Shown here one piece after another: positions 1 to 13,613 of a stretch of DNA of 64,000 bases (the first letter of the stretch is position 1; every line of letters begins with the position of its first letter). This DNA comes from Epiperipatus broadwayi (taxonomy: Eukaryota > Onychophora > Udeonychophora > Euonychophora > Peripatidae). The stretch covers positions 932,001 to 996,000 of the forward strand of contig JAQFVV010000279.1 of NCBI GenBank assembly GCA_028023455.1. The letters run 5' to 3'. Below the pieces are notes generated by a model. It saw nothing but the letters and a program-made list of their open reading frames with translations. It ran no database searches and was not told where the DNA came from. Position numbers and translations under genes: made by a program.

Positions 1-1125
1 TGTTGTGGTTTTCACATTCGATTAGAATATATGGGTCAACGATATCACTGCAAGCATCTTACGATGAATGCTAATGGGATTTGTATATTCCCTATGCAAG
101 TGACGTTTATCGATGACTTTGTATTTTGATCGGTTGTGTTTAATTTGGAATGTTTTTGACCATGGAATCTGTGCAGCTGATCTGTACTCAACATTTTAAA
201 GCAAATTTATAAAAATAATCTGTGCGAACATATTTAAATGTTAAATTTAAGTCGGGCGTGAATGGCTATATAGTTTTGTAAAGTTATATTAAGGGAGGGT
301 AATATTAGGTTATGCATTTCATAGTTGAATTGGTTCAATGGATTGGATATATTTGTGTAATTAGTAGATGTAGTATGAGGTCCTCTACGGGCAGGATTAT
401 AGATATACACCACACACCCTCTGTTTGCCTATGGATGGGTTTGTAAGTCGGCAGAAGACCGCAGTCCATTCCTATGGAGTTTTTTGTTTATTGTTCTACT
501 TGCCAACAGATGTCACATTCCTGTTGGTGGAGAGTCAATGTATTCTCTATTTCTACTTATTGTTCAGATGTACGTTTCCTGACAGTATAGTATTTTGTGT
601 TGTCGTATCATGCTACATTGAATACATGAATGTATCAGATGGATTGGCGCCAGTTTGGTTGCAAAATTTGTTGCCTAAGGTTAAATCAGGGAAGAATATT
701 TTCTTTTCAAATGCAGATCTATGTAGTCTATTTATACTTGACTATCTAAATAAAATATTAAACTCATTGAAACTTAGTTAAATGTAAAATTAAAAGTTAA
801 TATAAAAATCTAAAATGTTAAACTTATTCCTCAAAATTTAAATGTTATTTTATATGTGTGTAAATAAATATTTTTGTGTGTTAATTTCTGGCAGTGGCTT
901 TTATTTATTGATATTTAAGATATAAATTAAGATATAGATTTTTATCTCTGCGTCTCCGCTGAGCTAGTGACTTGGGCTAACGATCGGAATATTTAAATAA
1001 AGTGGAATCTTAACAGCGCATATCTGCCTACTCTATAAATTTTTCTAGGTCAAATGCCTAGATGGCGCTCTGGTAGTTGCAGATATTGTTTTTGCGGTTA
1101 GATTCGATCTTCACTTTCATTTCGA
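1..1125 (+). repeat. Diverged copy of a repeat also found at 14.5-15.7 and 17.4-18.6 kb
   Basis: Bases 1-230 resemble 15030-15330, bases 231-780 resemble 14496-14990, and 780-1125 resemble the end of the later copies (shared phrases such as CTATGCAAGTGACG, ATGAATGGCTATATAG and CTGCCTACT). The block order is rotated relative to the two later copies, so this is either a junction of two tandem units or a rearranged copy. A 118-residue open frame at 425-781 lies inside it. The equivalent frames in the other copies are shorter and differ by many changes, so I do not call it a gene. The family is not one I recognise. Confidence 0.6.
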
Positions 1126-1677
1126 TCGTTAATATATATATATATATATAAATAAGCAAATAGATGATATTACATAATAGCTATATTGGAATTTTTGAGA
1201 ATTGGTTTATGACTCAATTTTTATGATAACATCAGTTTGCATTATGCAAACATAAAATAGTGTATGCTATCTGACAACTAAAGTATCAAGAAATTAAAAA
1301 AAAATGTAGACAATATATAATCATAATATTAATGTAATTATTATTCTATCGAAGGTTTTATATTTTCACGTTATTATTAGATCATCTGCTAGCACTTAAT
1401 AAATTTAATATATTTACAATTGTTACTATCATTTCATTAGATTTGAAAATTGGTTCATTGTAAATCAAAAGATTTCACATTGTTTGTTTATATATAATAT
1501 TTAGTGAATTACATGTGTAGGTGTTTTAAGCTTCATGCTCTTAGTTTGGAATGTTTGAGTCTGACTTATTTTTATATAAATTTAAATAGAAATGAAGGTG
1601 GTTTCCATCTTTTTCTCATAGTTCTGGCTTGTATTTTTGAATTGAGAGTTCCACTTGCAGTCATTATTATATACGAT
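1126..1677. other. AT-rich interval with a solo fragment of the next fold-back
   Basis: No coding signal. Bases 1369-1425 are a direct copy of about 1727-1785 (shared TTATTATTAGAT and ATCTGCTAG, then TTAATAAATTTAAT), so a piece of the fold-back repeat that follows is duplicated here. Confidence 0.5.
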
Positions 1678-4585
<2,908 letters not shown>

Positions 4586-4595
<10 letters not shown>

Positions 4596-4800
4596 CTGGC
4601 GACCAACACGTTAAGGGCTTTGATTAATTAAATCTCATACCCTGTAGATCCCGTTATATCTGGCGACCCAAATGCATTAAGGGCTTTGATTAATTAAATC
4701 TCATACCCTGTAGATCCCGTTATATCTGGCGACCCAAACATTAAGGGCTTTGATTAATTAATTCTCATACCCTGTAGACTGCGTTTTATCTGGTGTGCAA
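4586..4800 (+). promoter_or_regulatory. Primer-binding leader with tandem PBS-like repeats
   Basis: Immediately after the LTR, the phrase TTATATCTGGCGACC begins the leader with TGG at 4597. The same phrase recurs with TGG at 4661 and 4727, and in weaker form (TTTTATCTGGTG) at 4791. The unit is 64-66 bp and also contains AAGGGCTTTGATTAATTAA and CATACCCTGTAGA. The first TGG is in the standard position for a tRNA primer-binding site. I cannot name the tRNA with confidence. Confidence 0.7.
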
Positions 4801-5131
4801 CGTTTTAGGCATTGAATCTATAATTTCGATTCATTATATATGATATTTATAATTGCAAGATTAATATAAATAAAAAAAATGGTAATATATTTAATATGAT
4901 TTAGAGAGATCAATATTTAAACAACTAATTATTAAATTATGTTTTAAACAAGAGTTGAGTGGGATAAAATTTTATATAGACATAGACGTTTAAAAATATA
5001 CACATATATTATTAGAACATCATAAGTATATATAAATAGCATGGGGTGGTAGAGAACTTTACGATATAATATTTTGGTTATAAAAAATATATATACACTT
5101 AAGTAATATTTGAATTAAGTTAAAAGTTGTT

Positions 5132-6100
5132 ATGCTGCGAAGTGGGAAAATGTTTTCAAACAAAGATATTAAATGCTCTAGTCAAATGCAAGATGATTTG
5201 CAAAGTGAACTAAGTGATGATAGTAATATTATAGAACAATCATCATTAGTACAAGCACCTGGGGGTTCTACAACCATAATTGAATACCCTCAACAAACAC
5301 CGAGTTTAGATCAAGTGTTATCTCAAACACAAAATATAGTTGATGAAGGTTTAAATCAATCATCTACAATTGAGATTAGTCAATCATCTAATGTTGGAAC
5401 AATTCAGCAAATGTTACAAATGTTTATGAATAAATTAGATGATTTAAAAAGTGATTTGAATCAAAAATTGGATGATAATAGTAAAAAATTAGATAGTTTA
5501 AAAAATGATTTGAAGGTTGAAATAACAGGAATTGAAAATAAACTATCTACAAAAATCCAACAATTAAATTTAAATGTGGATAATGTTAAAAAAGATAACA
5601 TAGAAATTAAACAAGCATTAAATGATTTAAAGAATGAAATTGATGAAAATAATTCAAAATGTCAACAACGGTTTAGTGAGTTCCAAGGTGACATAATAGA
5701 TAAATTTAATGTTAAATGTGATGAAATGTATAAAAATCAAGGAATTTTTAGGGATCAAGTAAAAGAAGGACAAAATAAAATACGGAATGAAATCCAAGTA
5801 GATAGACAACAAACACAAGCAAGAATAGATCAACTATCTACTAAACATAATAATGAGGTAGAATCTCAGAATAATGTATTGGAGACTATTGATCATCAAC
5901 TTAAAACTTTAGAAAATAAAATGAATTCAATAGAAATTAATACAAATATAGACAAAAGTGTATTGGAAAAATTAAGGAAAGATACTACTGAAACTTGGAA
6001 TAGAGTAAATAAAATAAAGGAATCATCTGATAGTAGATTTTTGGTTATTGAAACACAGATATGTAAAGGAACACCAACTTATAGAAATGCATCAGGTTGA
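5132..6100 (+). CDS. gag: Gypsy Gag, N-terminal coiled-coil part
   Basis: Open frame of 322 residues starting MLRSGKMFSNKD. Residues about 90-300 are highly charged and rich in K, D, E, N, Q, L and I with heptad-like spacing (runs such as LDDLKSDLNQKLDDNSKKL), which indicates a long coiled coil. It lies upstream of the capsid-like region and overlaps the next frame by 53 bases; the frames are shifted relative to each other near 6050-6100. It could be one Gag broken by an indel, or two frames joined by frameshifting. The start is the first ATG after the leader. It is presumably a structural protein of the cytoplasmic particle. A long coiled coil ahead of capsid is unusual for Gypsy Gag. Confidence 0.7.
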   Translation: MLRSGKMFSNKDIKCSSQMQDDLQSELSDDSNIIEQSSLVQAPGGSTTIIEYPQQTPSLDQVLSQTQNIVDEGLNQSSTIEISQSSNVGTIQQMLQMFMNKLDDLKSDLNQKLDDNSKKLDSLKNDLKVEITGIENKLSTKIQQLNLNVDNVKKDNIEIKQALNDLKNEIDENNSKCQQRFSEFQGDIIDKFNVKCDEMYKNQGIFRDQVKEGQNKIRNEIQVDRQQTQARIDQLSTKHNNEVESQNNVLETIDHQLKTLENKMNSIEINTNIDKSVLEKLRKDTTETWNRVNKIKESSDSRFLVIETQICKGTPTYRNASG

Positions 6101-7139
6101 AAATAATGTAAATACTTATAGTTATAATCAAGAACAAAATCATGGTGAAAATCATTTGGAGGTCATTCAAAAAGATCCACAACAAGTAATTGACTCTGGT
6201 GATAGATCAAATTTTCAGTATCAGATAATGCCTGAAGTTGAAAATTATCCTAGTAATTTTGAATTAGAAGGGTTAAACTTAAATGCTTATAGGATTAATC
6301 ATGAAAATCAAACATCAACTTCTCAGTTGAATGTTTTAGAAAAACAAAAGGTATACAACCATTCAATACCAAGTAGTACAATTAACCAATTTGTTAGGTT
6401 AAAAATATTCAAAGGATCTCATAATGAATCTCCGATAGAACATATTAGAAGCCTTAATCTTTATTTTTCCATTAACCATAGTTTATCAGAAGGAGAAAAA
6501 GTGATCGTTGCATATAGTCACTTACAAGGAGATGCATTGATGTGGTGGAAGTCTTTATCACAAACTCCATCTACTTATATGGAATATCAAGAGTTATTAA
6601 TTAAAAATTTTTGGAATAGAGATAAACAAGAGGCTTTATTGTACCAAATATTCCAAGATAAGTATAAACAGACACCTGGAGAAACCTTGACCAAATTCTT
6701 TCGCCATCAAATAACAAAATTAAGAACACTTAATACTTATCATTTAAGTGAAGGCGAAATGATTAGAATAATAAAAAGAAATTTACCACTTAAAATAGAA
6801 CAATCATTATTGTGTACCAATATAACAAAAATAGAACAAATAGTAGAACTTTTAAATAGTATTGATATGAATCAAACCAATTTATCAATTAGATTACCTG
6901 ATAAAAAAAAGGAGGAAGCTTCAATCAATACAATATTTTATAAAAGAAGGAAAAATAATAGAAATACCAATTATTGGAAGGGAAAAGCATCTCAAAGGAA
7001 TATACCTTATGACCCCTTTCCCAAAATAAATCGTGATAATTTAAATAAAGTAAAAATAACTTCTTCTTATAATCCAAGAAATTCCCCAAAACCGGGATGT
7101 AGTAAGGATATATCTATAGATTCACATAAAACAAACTAA
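6048..7139 (+). CDS. gag: Gypsy Gag, capsid-like part
   Basis: Open frame of 363 residues. About residues 115-240 match the retrotransposon Gag pattern: FKGSHNESPIEHIRSL, then LQGDALMWWKSL, then FWNRDKQEALLYQIF and YKQTPGETLTKFF, a helical capsid region with the typical WW pair. The C-terminus is basic (KKKEEASIN... KRRKNNRNTNYWKGK) but shows no CX2CX4HX4C zinc knuckle. The first residues overlap the preceding frame, so translation probably enters by frameshift rather than at this ATG. The frame ends nine bases before pol opens, in a different frame. It would form the capsid shell. Confidence 0.75.
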   Translation: MKHRYVKEHQLIEMHQVENNVNTYSYNQEQNHGENHLEVIQKDPQQVIDSGDRSNFQYQIMPEVENYPSNFELEGLNLNAYRINHENQTSTSQLNVLEKQKVYNHSIPSSTINQFVRLKIFKGSHNESPIEHIRSLNLYFSINHSLSEGEKVIVAYSHLQGDALMWWKSLSQTPSTYMEYQELLIKNFWNRDKQEALLYQIFQDKYKQTPGETLTKFFRHQITKLRTLNTYHLSEGEMIRIIKRNLPLKIEQSLLCTNITKIEQIVELLNSIDMNQTNLSIRLPDKKKEEASINTIFYKRRKNNRNTNYWKGKASQRNIPYDPFPKINRDNLNKVKITSSYNPRNSPKPGCSKDISIDSHKTN

Positions 7140-7147
7140 AAGGGTAC

Positions 7148-8539
7148 TTGAGGAAATGTTCCTCACCTCAAGAAACCAAATACCCAATGAGGAACTTGAA
7201 TCAATCTTTTACACGAGAAATCACTAACATGATGTGTTCATGGGAAGATAAAACACCAAATTTTGTTTTACAAAGTTGCCCTATGATAGAAGTTTTGTTT
7301 GAGAGCTTGCTGGTTAAGGCATTATTAGATTCTGGTAGCCAAATTTCTGTGATATCAGAGACATTTTACCAAAAGATTTTAGCAATAAATCCTAATATCA
7401 AAATTTTACCACTGAAATCTATGCAGGTTACCATGGCCAACAGTAGAAAAGCTAAGTTAATCCAAAAACAAATTTGGGTTGAGATTAAAATCGGCCAAAC
7501 AACTCTCTATCATGTATTTTTAATTTTGAATGGTTTAATTCATAATGTTATTTTAGGGGCAGACTTCCTACATTTGAACACTTGTGTAATTGATTTCTGT
7601 AATAAAACAGCTAAAATTAATGATGAAGTCTTAGAGATGACATTGCTTCCAAGATATGATCAAATTGAAGTTGACTCTATAAAATCTAGCATTCCAGAAA
7701 CACTTTTAGAGAGTAAACTCACAGAATCCAACTTGCTTGGAAGTGATGATATATTAAAATTACGATTTGTTATAAGAGAATTTAATTCTATTTTCTCAGA
7801 CATACCAGGAGTGATAAAGGGATTCCAACAGAGAATTAGATTAATTCATGATCAACCATTTCAATCTAAATCATATCCTATTCCATACCAATATCAGGAA
7901 GATATATCTAAGCAAATTAATAAAATGCTGGATTGGGAAATCATTTCCAAATGCTCTTCACCTTACTGTAATCCAGTAGTAACTGTGAAGAAGAAAGATG
8001 GGTCGATGAGATTTTGTTTAGATGATAGACAACTCAATAAAATTACTGTCCCAGACAGAAATATACCACCGCCCATACATGAATTATTCATGAAATTTGG
8101 AAACAAGAAGGTATTTTCCACTTTCGATTTAACCTCCAGCTATTGGCAGATTGAACTTCATCCAGAAGATCGCCAATATACTGCTTTCCATTATGAGGGT
8201 TTTACATACCAATTTAATAGGATGCCATTTGGATTGATAAATAGTGGTGCAGGTCTAATCAGGTGTTTGGATAAGACTTTATCTCCTGAGGTAAAACAAA
8301 TCATAATTATTTATGTGGATGATGTAATTATTGCATCCACCACAGTTGAAGAACACCTTCAACATATATCTATATTTTTAAAAGAGTGTTTTCTGAAAGG
8401 TATAAAAATTAACTTCAAGAAGAGTACTTTAGTTTTCAACCAAGTAGTCTTCTTAGGTCATATTGTTGGTTGCAATGGGATAAGACCTCATCCAGAGAAG
8501 ATCTCTGCCATTCAAAACTTTCCTAAACCATCTACTTGA
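7148..8539 (+). pseudogene. pol: Gypsy Pol: aspartic protease and reverse transcriptase (ends at a premature stop)
   Basis: The frame is open from 7130; 7148 is a TTG, not an ATG, so it is probably expressed as a Gag-Pol fusion. The protease has the catalytic triplet in LLDSGSQISVI (Asp near residue 61) and the downstream ILGADFL flap/dimer motif. The reverse transcriptase runs from about residue 235: CNPVVTVKKKDGSMRFC, then FSTFDLTSSYWQIEL, then FNRMPFGL, then the catalytic IIYVDDVII (first Asp near residue 391) and FLGHIV. TGA at 8537-8539 interrupts the frame where the RT connection should continue, and the same frame resumes directly after it. This truncates the enzyme and should inactivate it. 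Confidence 0.92.
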
Positions 8540-9110
8540 AAACAAATTAGATCATTTTTAGGCCTATGTAATTTTTACAACCGTTTCTATCAGCAGTTCT
8601 CAGACCACATGGAACCATTGCTAAAATTGATTAGAAAAGATGAACGTTGGAAATGGACTGAAGAACAAGACCGTGCATTTGAGAATATTAAAACAGGGTT
8701 TTTAAAGTTAACTATGTTAGCTTTCCCTGATTTTAATAAACCATTCATTGTTCAAACAGATAGTAGTGGTTTTGGATTAGGGTAACACTGTCCCAAATCC
8801 AAGAGGATGGCCAACCAGGTGTCCTCTACTTTATTAGCCGGCTCTTGAAAGGTCCAGAAATAAATTACACGGTTACAGAGAAGGAAGCACTAGCAATAGT
8901 CTAAGCTTCTCAAAAATTTTGACAAATGCTACTCGGATCAGAGGTGATAGTGATCACTGATCACAAAAGCCTTGAATTCCTGAATCACAGTTATCTGACT
9001 AATAGTCGTCTAGTTAGATGGAGTTTACTACTACAGGAATTTAATTACACTGTGCATTATTGCAAAGGATCTGAGAATATCGTTGCTGATGTGCTTAGTC
9101 GAAATCCATG
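8540..9110 (+). pseudogene. pol: Gypsy Pol: RT connection and RNase H, broken
   Basis: After the premature stop the same frame reads IRSFLGLCNFYNRF and continues to FIVQTDSSGFGLG, the first RNase H acidic motif (RT/RNase H type D-S-S-G), then meets TAA at about 8782. The sequence continues in another frame with GVLYFISRLLKGPE, TEKEALAIV and, beyond two more stops (near 8900 and 8920), VITDHKSLEFL and GSENIVADVLSR, the last RNase H motif. The net damage is one frameshift and at least four stops across the RNase H domain, all downstream of the polymerase. Confidence 0.88.
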
Positions 9111-10389
9111 TAGGTCAGAACAAAATCATTTGATGGTAGACAATGCCTACATTACAAATGTCAATGTGATGGCTGATAGTAATGTAGAGAACGAGTTGGA
9201 AAACTTACCAGAGATACAATTTAATGACCCAGAATTAAACCCAATTATAAAAGTTTTATTAGGGGAGGAAGTTTTGGATGCACCTAAATATTTTAACCAT
9301 TTTAAATTAGAACAACAGATCTTACTATATAAAGTGAATGATAACGTTGATGAGTGGAATACAATAATACCAAAGTCTTTATGTGACCCACTCATAAAAT
9401 ACGTACACTGTCTATACGGGCATTATGGTGCTCATAAGACAGAACATACCCTTAAGAATTGGTTTTACTGGCCAAAAATGTATAAAGACATCTTGAAATC
9501 ACTCCAGGATTGTCTAATTTGCTTAAGAGCTAAGTCAGTAAACCAAAATTACATTAATTCAATTAATTCTATCATTCCAGAAAGACCAAATGAGATCTTA
9601 GCAATTGACTATTATGGGCCTTTGCCTCCATTCAACAAACAAAAATATTTATTAGTCACTTATGATCTCTTTTCCAAATATGTTGCTGCTTACCCATTAC
9701 CCCAAGCCAATGCTAAACATACAATCAAAGTATTGAGTACTCTCCAATTTCCAATGATAGGAAAGCCAAAAACCATACTAACTGATCATGGTACACCTTT
9801 TCTATCTAAGGAATGGAAGAAATGGGTAGATATATCAAAAATAAAACATGTGCTAATCTCTATTAGGAATCCACAATCAAATCCATGTGAACGTATTATG
9901 CGGGAGCTTGGACGTTTGTTTAGGACCTATTTAGAAGAGGAGCACAAGGGTTGGGTAAAGCAGACAAAACGTGTAGTAGACTATATCAATTGGAGTTTAA
10001 ATGAATCTACAGGATTCTCACCCATCCGACTACACTTTCATCAAATTATACCTATATTATTTAAAAAATATAAACCTATTATTAATGAACCCAAAATAAA
10101 TGGAGAAAATGATATTTTACAAGCTCATAAACAACTTGTTAAAATGGCAAATAATAGAAGTCAGAATAAAAAAAATGTATTTATGAATTTAAAGTTGGAG
10201 ATAAAGTTTTGATAAAGACTTTCCATCCCAGCAAACCATTGGAGAATAAATACCATAAATTCTTCAATACGTAAGAAGGACCTTATACTATCGTTAAAAA
10301 GGCAGGTCCAAATGCATTTTGGATTAACCAAGAAGGAGAGATTCGTGGTACATACACGAAATTTAAAACCATATTTTGGCTGCTTATAA
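8926..10389 (+). pseudogene. pol: Gypsy Pol: integrase, with a frameshifted C-terminal tail
   Basis: The open frame 8926-10212 holds the end of RNase H (residues 1-65) and the integrase. The zinc-binding HHCC module is at about residues 160-205 (HYGAHKTEHTL ... CLICLRAK). The catalytic core has Asp228 (AIDYYGPL), Asp287 (ILTDHGTPF) and Glu322 (NPCERIMREL), the D,D,E triad with roughly canonical spacing. The DNA-binding C-terminus continues past 10212 in another frame (VGDKVLIKTFHPSKP, then EGPYTIVKKAGPNAFWI, the GPY/F-type module). An in-frame TAA at 10272 and a further shift near 10350 precede the end RNLKPYF at 10389. The A-run near 10170 is the probable site of the first shift. Confidence 0.9.
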
Positions 10390-10676
10390 TATTTTATAAA
10401 GAAATGAGATGAATACCAAGATAAGAATTGGGCAGTGTAAACCATACGGTTGTATAAAAATAATAATAATAGTGATCAATGTAAAGAGAAGTATAGTTAA
10501 AAACATTAGCTTTGGTGAGGGTATTCTTTAATGCCTTAAAATAATTAAAACCATAGAGTCAATTCATATTTATAAAAGGATACTCTAGTATTTATTTAGT
10601 CCTTTTCAAATCCATAAGTCTTAAAGAAGCAGGAATAAGGCTAGTAAATATATTTGTGGTCCAAGAAGGAAACACA

Positions 10677-10707
<31 letters not shown>

Positions 10708-10914
10708 TATTAACCCATCAAAGTCCTTATTTTTTTTTTATTTTTGATCATTATCACAAGAATAAAATAACCCAAGTATTAGGAAGATATAACAGTTAAA
10801 AAAAAAATTCAACCCTTCATAAAATCCAACTATAAATGCAATTAAACTATAAGAATATACTAAAATAGTTGTAAGTGTTTAAAATTTTAACTTAAATTAA
10901 AATTTTAAATTTCC
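10390..10914 (+). other. 3' untranslated region of the Gypsy element
   Basis: No coding potential. It contains a T-run followed by an A-run at 10678-10707 that could fold, and other homopolymer runs. It leads into the polypurine tract. Confidence 0.6.
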
Positions 10915-10929
10915 GAAGGGAAGGGGAAA
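10915..10929 (+). promoter_or_regulatory. Polypurine tract
   Basis: GAAGGGAAGGGGAAA lies directly before the 3' LTR, the expected primer site for plus-strand DNA synthesis. Confidence 0.88.
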
Positions 10930-13052
10930 TATAATAGTAACTAACAGTTATTATTATTGGTCTAACGTGTTTTATCTCTTATGAAATTATTTATAAATAT
11001 AAATTTTTATTTGACTATTTTATTATGTAACATATATGTACTATTTATATATACATTTAAGTTTTAAATAAAATGCCAGATTTGAAGTTAAGAATAAATA
11101 CTTATATATTTTATTATTTTATTATTAAATCTTAATGTCAGTGAGACAATTGATAGTTGAGTTAAGCATGAACTTATATATAACACACAAGCAGATTCGT
11201 TCGTTCTCTGAAAAAAATAAATAAAAAAAATGAAAGAAAAAGAAAATCTTTTCTCTTTAAAAACAGCATTTTTCTTTTATCAATACTACTATTTAACGAT
11301 TGGAACTTAAATATTAACTTTTCCAAATTAAAATAATTTGTGGATTAAAAGTCTGCAAGAAAAATATATTTAATTTTCTACTCAATCTTAAAGGAAAAGC
11401 AATATAAAAGAAAAGAACGTCTGTTTAAGTTTTTGGAAACTACGTTGTTTTAATAGTTCCATGATTCTTCGGATATATATAAATTTAAGATAATTATATA
11501 TATATATATATATAGGATAAAACAATGTGTTTTGAGTAAAACAGCTTATATCGTAAAGGTTTCGAAACCAACCTTGCATGCTATTTTAAAATATTTTGAA
11601 ATATTGAATATATAGAACGTCTAGTGATAATAGAGAAATGAAGATTAAGAACATCTACATTCGAAGAATAATTATTTTATTTCACATTAATCCGGTCATT
11701 GGATGTTATTTACAGTTTATCATTTAAGGATAAATGGAATCATCATTGTACCAATGGATTGGTGATATGCTTCGTAAGGGATCTTCATTGGGATGATGAA
11801 CTATAGACTTCAATATCTACGCTCAACTCTCTTATAAATAAGTTTCCTTTATTATTTATTTATATATATTATAATAATGCTTGTATTATTTTAATGTTTA
11901 TTAATATTATTATTATCTTTATTTCAAATTTGGCATCGCATCATATATATCTTAAAAGGAAAATTATATTTATTATTAAATATAATTAATTGAAAGCTTA
12001 ACATAATTCATCAAATTAGATGAGGGATATAAAAAATAGTTATTATTTGACAGATATCTTAAACAGGATTATATTGTGTTTACTACGTAATATTGTAAAC
12101 GTTTAATGTATTTTTATTTATTAAAAATACATATAATATATAAGTTATACAATGGCAAATAATACTTATATATGGGTAATTGTGAAGCATATAAATAAGA
12201 ACTATAAATAAATTAATAAGTTACATAAATTATTAATTTTTGAACCCAGATATTGTTTTTATATATCTGTTAATTTAAGCTATTTTCTTTAATTTTTGAA
12301 AGTTTATTATAGTATTGAGTTTTATCATAGGGTATTAAATAAAAAAAATATCATTTATTAATATTCTTTTAAAATGATAAAATTCATCCGTATTTATTTA
12401 TTAATATTTTATTATCTATTCTATTATATTTTTTTATTGTTTATTAAATATTGATTTGTTAACATGATCTCTTTGTCTAATCATTATTGAATTATATTAT
12501 ATACATGCTAGTATTATAAATGTCATATGAATAATAGTTATAATTAATGCTTATATAAAGGCATATGAAATAACTTGTTTTAAAATTATTCCTGAAAAGA
12601 GCTAATTGCAAATTCTCCGTGAGTTAAATATCGTGGCATAATGGTGACTGAAAGAGGGATGAAAGATGGATGACCTGGTCTAAATTGTATTTAAAATCAT
12701 TTAAAGATTATTGAGCTAGCATAATAAAGATATATATATATAATCATGGATTTAGTATTTCATCGATTCATTTCTAGCATTCTACTTGAAGACCCAAAGT
12801 CCGATTGTAGTGAAATGCGTATCCTCTTTCTAAGGAATTTAATCATCTCTTTATATTTAACAAGACCAACTTAGATTTTAAATATAATCCATTCTGTTAT
12901 ATTTGGCGAACCTAACTGTGAAGCATTAAGTTAATGATTTCTAAACATTAAATATAATTGATTATATTACAATTAATACATCAACTGGGATGATTAAATG
13001 CCGTTCCATTATATTTGATGCCTCAACTAAGGCTATCAAATAGGCTGTCCCG

Positions 13053-13058
<6 letters not shown>
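10930..13058 (+). repeat. 3' LTR
   Basis: Second copy of the 2.1 kb LTR. It ends GGCTGTCCCGTTATAT at 13058, exactly where the 5' copy passes into CTGGCGACC, which fixes the LTR/leader border. The next bases are a TA microsatellite. Confidence 0.92.
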
Positions 13059-13103
<45 letters not shown>

Positions 13104-13151
13104 CAAACATATTTATATAAATCTATCATTTAGGCTGTCCCGTTATATATA
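13059..13151. repeat. TA tract plus duplicated LTR terminus
   Basis: TA repeats to 13099 follow the 3' LTR. At 13132-13151 the phrase AGGCTGTCCCGTTATATATA occurs again, 90 bp after the same phrase at the LTR end (13042-13061). Confidence 0.85.
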
Positions 13152-13548
13152 TAAATTGAGAAAAAGGTGAGTACAATGTACAATATAAAAATCAATAATG
13201 TATTTCACATGCATAGAGAACAAGTAAATGACTGGGTAATCACTGACTATGTTGGTAGATTAATGAGAAAAAAATAATTTAATGATACTGAGTGTCTGAG
13301 TATTCTATGTATCTTTTTCAGTATTTTTATAACATTCAAAAAGAAAATATTGTCTTATCTGTCTAAATAATAATTAAAGCTGTGTAAAGTTGTGATCATA
13401 AATTTATTATCAAATAAAATTGAAATAGGCTATGCACCTAATTAAACTGCACTTTACTTCTTTAAGAATAATTGATTGATGTACCAGCTCTAAGCAACAT
13501 ACTGTATGAATGTGCTCAGAAGAAGATGGATAAGGTTTATTTCTGAAA

Positions 13549-13612
<64 letters not shown>
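13152..13612. other. Unassigned AT-rich interval ending in a TA tract (13553-13610)
   Basis: I see no gene or recognised repeat in 13152-13552. The final 58 bases are a TA microsatellite that generates spurious YIYIYI frames on both strands. Confidence 0.6.

Positions 13613-13613
<1 letters not shown>

Noticed and set aside
425-781. 118-residue open frame near the window start
   Set aside because: It lies inside a repeat whose other copies have interrupted, dissimilar frames; there is no domain or start context.
930-1000. Minus-strand TAGCTCAGCGG resembling a tRNA A box, shared by the three repeat copies
   Set aside because: No B box at the expected distance, so not enough for a tRNA-derived SINE call.
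10200-10930. Envelope-like gene after Gypsy integrase
   Set aside because: No frame of useful length between the integrase tail and the polypurine tract.
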